42,879 nucleotides of DNA from CBCXVS01 sp965178525 (GTDB lineage: Bacteria > Tectomicrobia > Entotheonellia > Entotheonellales > Entotheonellaceae), in the NCBI GenBank assembly GCA_965178525.1, contig CBCXVS010000018.1, positions 1-42,879 on the forward strand, given 5' to 3'. Of the stretch, positions 42,328-42,879 are shown piece by piece (within the stretch, counting starts at the first letter, position 1; every line of letters starts with the position of its first letter). The translations under genes and the position numbers were made by a program. The notes beneath the pieces were generated by a model. It did no database searches and was not told where the DNA came from. It was given only the letters and a program-made list of their open reading frames with translations.

Positions 42328-42787
42328 GGCCGATCTCTTCCAGATACGACTGTAGAGTCTTGGGTTTGAAGACGTTCAGTTCAGCCTGCTGCAACCGGGT
42401 ATCGGACACGGCGTGGGTGATGGCACAGCGAAACCGCATGAGCTCGTGCTGGCCCCAAATATGGGTCACGTCAATGCGCAGGGTTTGACCGAGTTCGAAA
42501 AACTGACAATGCGTTTCCAAACGGCGCGTACCCAACAACAACCCCACTGCAATGGGATGCCCCTCCAGATAGGACTGGTAGCCCCCGTGCGCCGCCACCG
42601 TTTGGGCCATGTATTCGATGCCCACAAAAGCCGGTACGCCGGCTGCCTGTACAAACATCGAGTGGGGCTTAATGGTGACCTCGCAGACCGTTTCCACCCC
42701 ATTGGTCCGCACGAGCCGGTCAATCAAAATCATCGGGAGCCGGTGGGGTAAAAGCTGTTCGATAGGCGGGTACTTGCCGTCGATCAT
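42245..42787 (-). CDS. Hotdog-fold 3-hydroxyacyl-ACP dehydratase (ApeP-like)
   Basis: 180 residues from ATG 42787 (MIDGKYPPIEQLLPHRLPMI), with AAGGAG 7 bases upstream. Motifs LPHRLPMILIDRLV, FVGIEYMAQTVAAHGGYQSY and LLLGTRRLETHCQFF fit the small hotdog dehydratases of aryl polyene and related systems. The frame runs 83 bases into the next gene and the last ~27 residues (HDDTRTHHRRQPGDW...) look read-through; a shift near the C-terminus would end it at the natural ATGA overlap. The frame also stays open upstream into the MITE end at 42804, which has removed whatever preceded it. Confidence 0.8.
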   Translation of the reverse strand: MIDGKYPPIEQLLPHRLPMILIDRLVRTNGVETVCEVTIKPHSMFVQAAGVPAFVGIEYMAQTVAAHGGYQSYLEGHPIAVGLLLGTRRLETHCQFFELGQTLRIDVTHIWGQHELMRFRCAITHAVSDTRLQQAELNVFKPKTLQSYLEEIGHDDTRTHHRRQPGDWAGHRLGPVGPRS

Positions 42788-42803
42788 CAAAACGCTCCTT
42801 ATA

Positions 42804-42879
42804 CCGAAGTTCCCCTGGCAGAATAGGCGGAGGGTTAAGTAGATCAACAGGTTAGCCCAATTCAAAAGTCCATTTACAT
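42804..42879. mobile_element. End of a second copy of the MITE-like element (cut by window end)
   Basis: Begins CCGAAGTTCCCCTGGCAGAA and its reverse complement matches 5208-5283, the right end of the 259-bp element in chpA, with about two differences in 76 bases. Only this part is in the window. It lies 16 bases upstream of the dehydratase ATG. Confidence 0.9.

Overview
The window is a bacterial chromosome segment (GC in the mid-to-high fifties, judged by eye) rich in small mobile elements and broken genes. Gram-negative character is suggested by a Pil-Chp type chemosensory cluster and exported periplasmic-type proteins. The mix of that cluster, an hspR-dnaJ cluster, an archaeal-style diadenylate cyclase, split methylcrotonyl-CoA-carboxylase-like genes and an aryl-polyene-like ketosynthase set does not point to one well-known genus. 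An uncultured lineage such as Entotheonella/Tectomicrobia or a deltaproteobacterium-like group is possible, but this is a low-confidence inference. Both window ends lie inside dispersed repeats: an IS5-type end at 1-71 and a MITE-like end at 42804-42879. This is what a contig boundary looks like.

Region 1 (1-9369) is a Pil-Chp like chemosensory operon on the + strand: a cheW/pilI remnant cut by an IS and a nonsense codon, pilJ, a giant chpA-type kinase, two CheW-like proteins, an AT-rich dead sensor gene, and an exported protein built of eight PxxV[FY] repeats. chpA is broken twice. One break is a single-base frameshift at 3811. The other is a 259-bp element with perfect 10-bp inverted ends and a 6-bp target duplication; removing it restores the reading frame exactly.

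Region 2 (9400-16373, - strand) runs PIG-L deacetylase, carboxyltransferase, biotin carboxylase, biotin carrier, gltX, rnz. A 74-bp palindromic repeat (second copy at 2836-2910) and a heptanucleotide repeat block lie between genes. Region 3 (16692-25148, + strand) holds an exported protein of unknown function, a 68-residue protein, an alpha/beta hydrolase with Thr in the nucleophile position, an amidohydrolase, and the housekeeping run yebC-ruvC-ruvA-ruvB-queA.

Region 4 (25212-35535) has an HU/IHF-like gene, dnaJ, hspR, a second J-protein, a DacZ-like diadenylate cyclase divergent from an EF-G gene, maf, a polyprenyl diphosphate synthase and a frameshifted comM. Region 5 (35536-39943) is a graveyard: a group II intron/maturase tail, then an oligopeptide ABC transporter locus damaged by a CT deletion, a 1007-bp IS5-family insertion with a 3-bp target duplication, a 21-bp duplication, an oppF-permease gene fusion and a nonsense codon. 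Region 6 (39976-42787) has a small hypothetical gene and, on the - strand, a dehydratase-ketoreductase-ketosynthase trio resembling aryl polyene genes. The ketosynthase carries a 45-bp tandem duplication next to its active-site cysteine.

The main theme is recent gene decay driven by IS/MITE insertion and small indels in accessory loci, next to intact housekeeping genes. Some single-base lesions could be assembly errors. The insertions, duplications and fusion are too structured for that.
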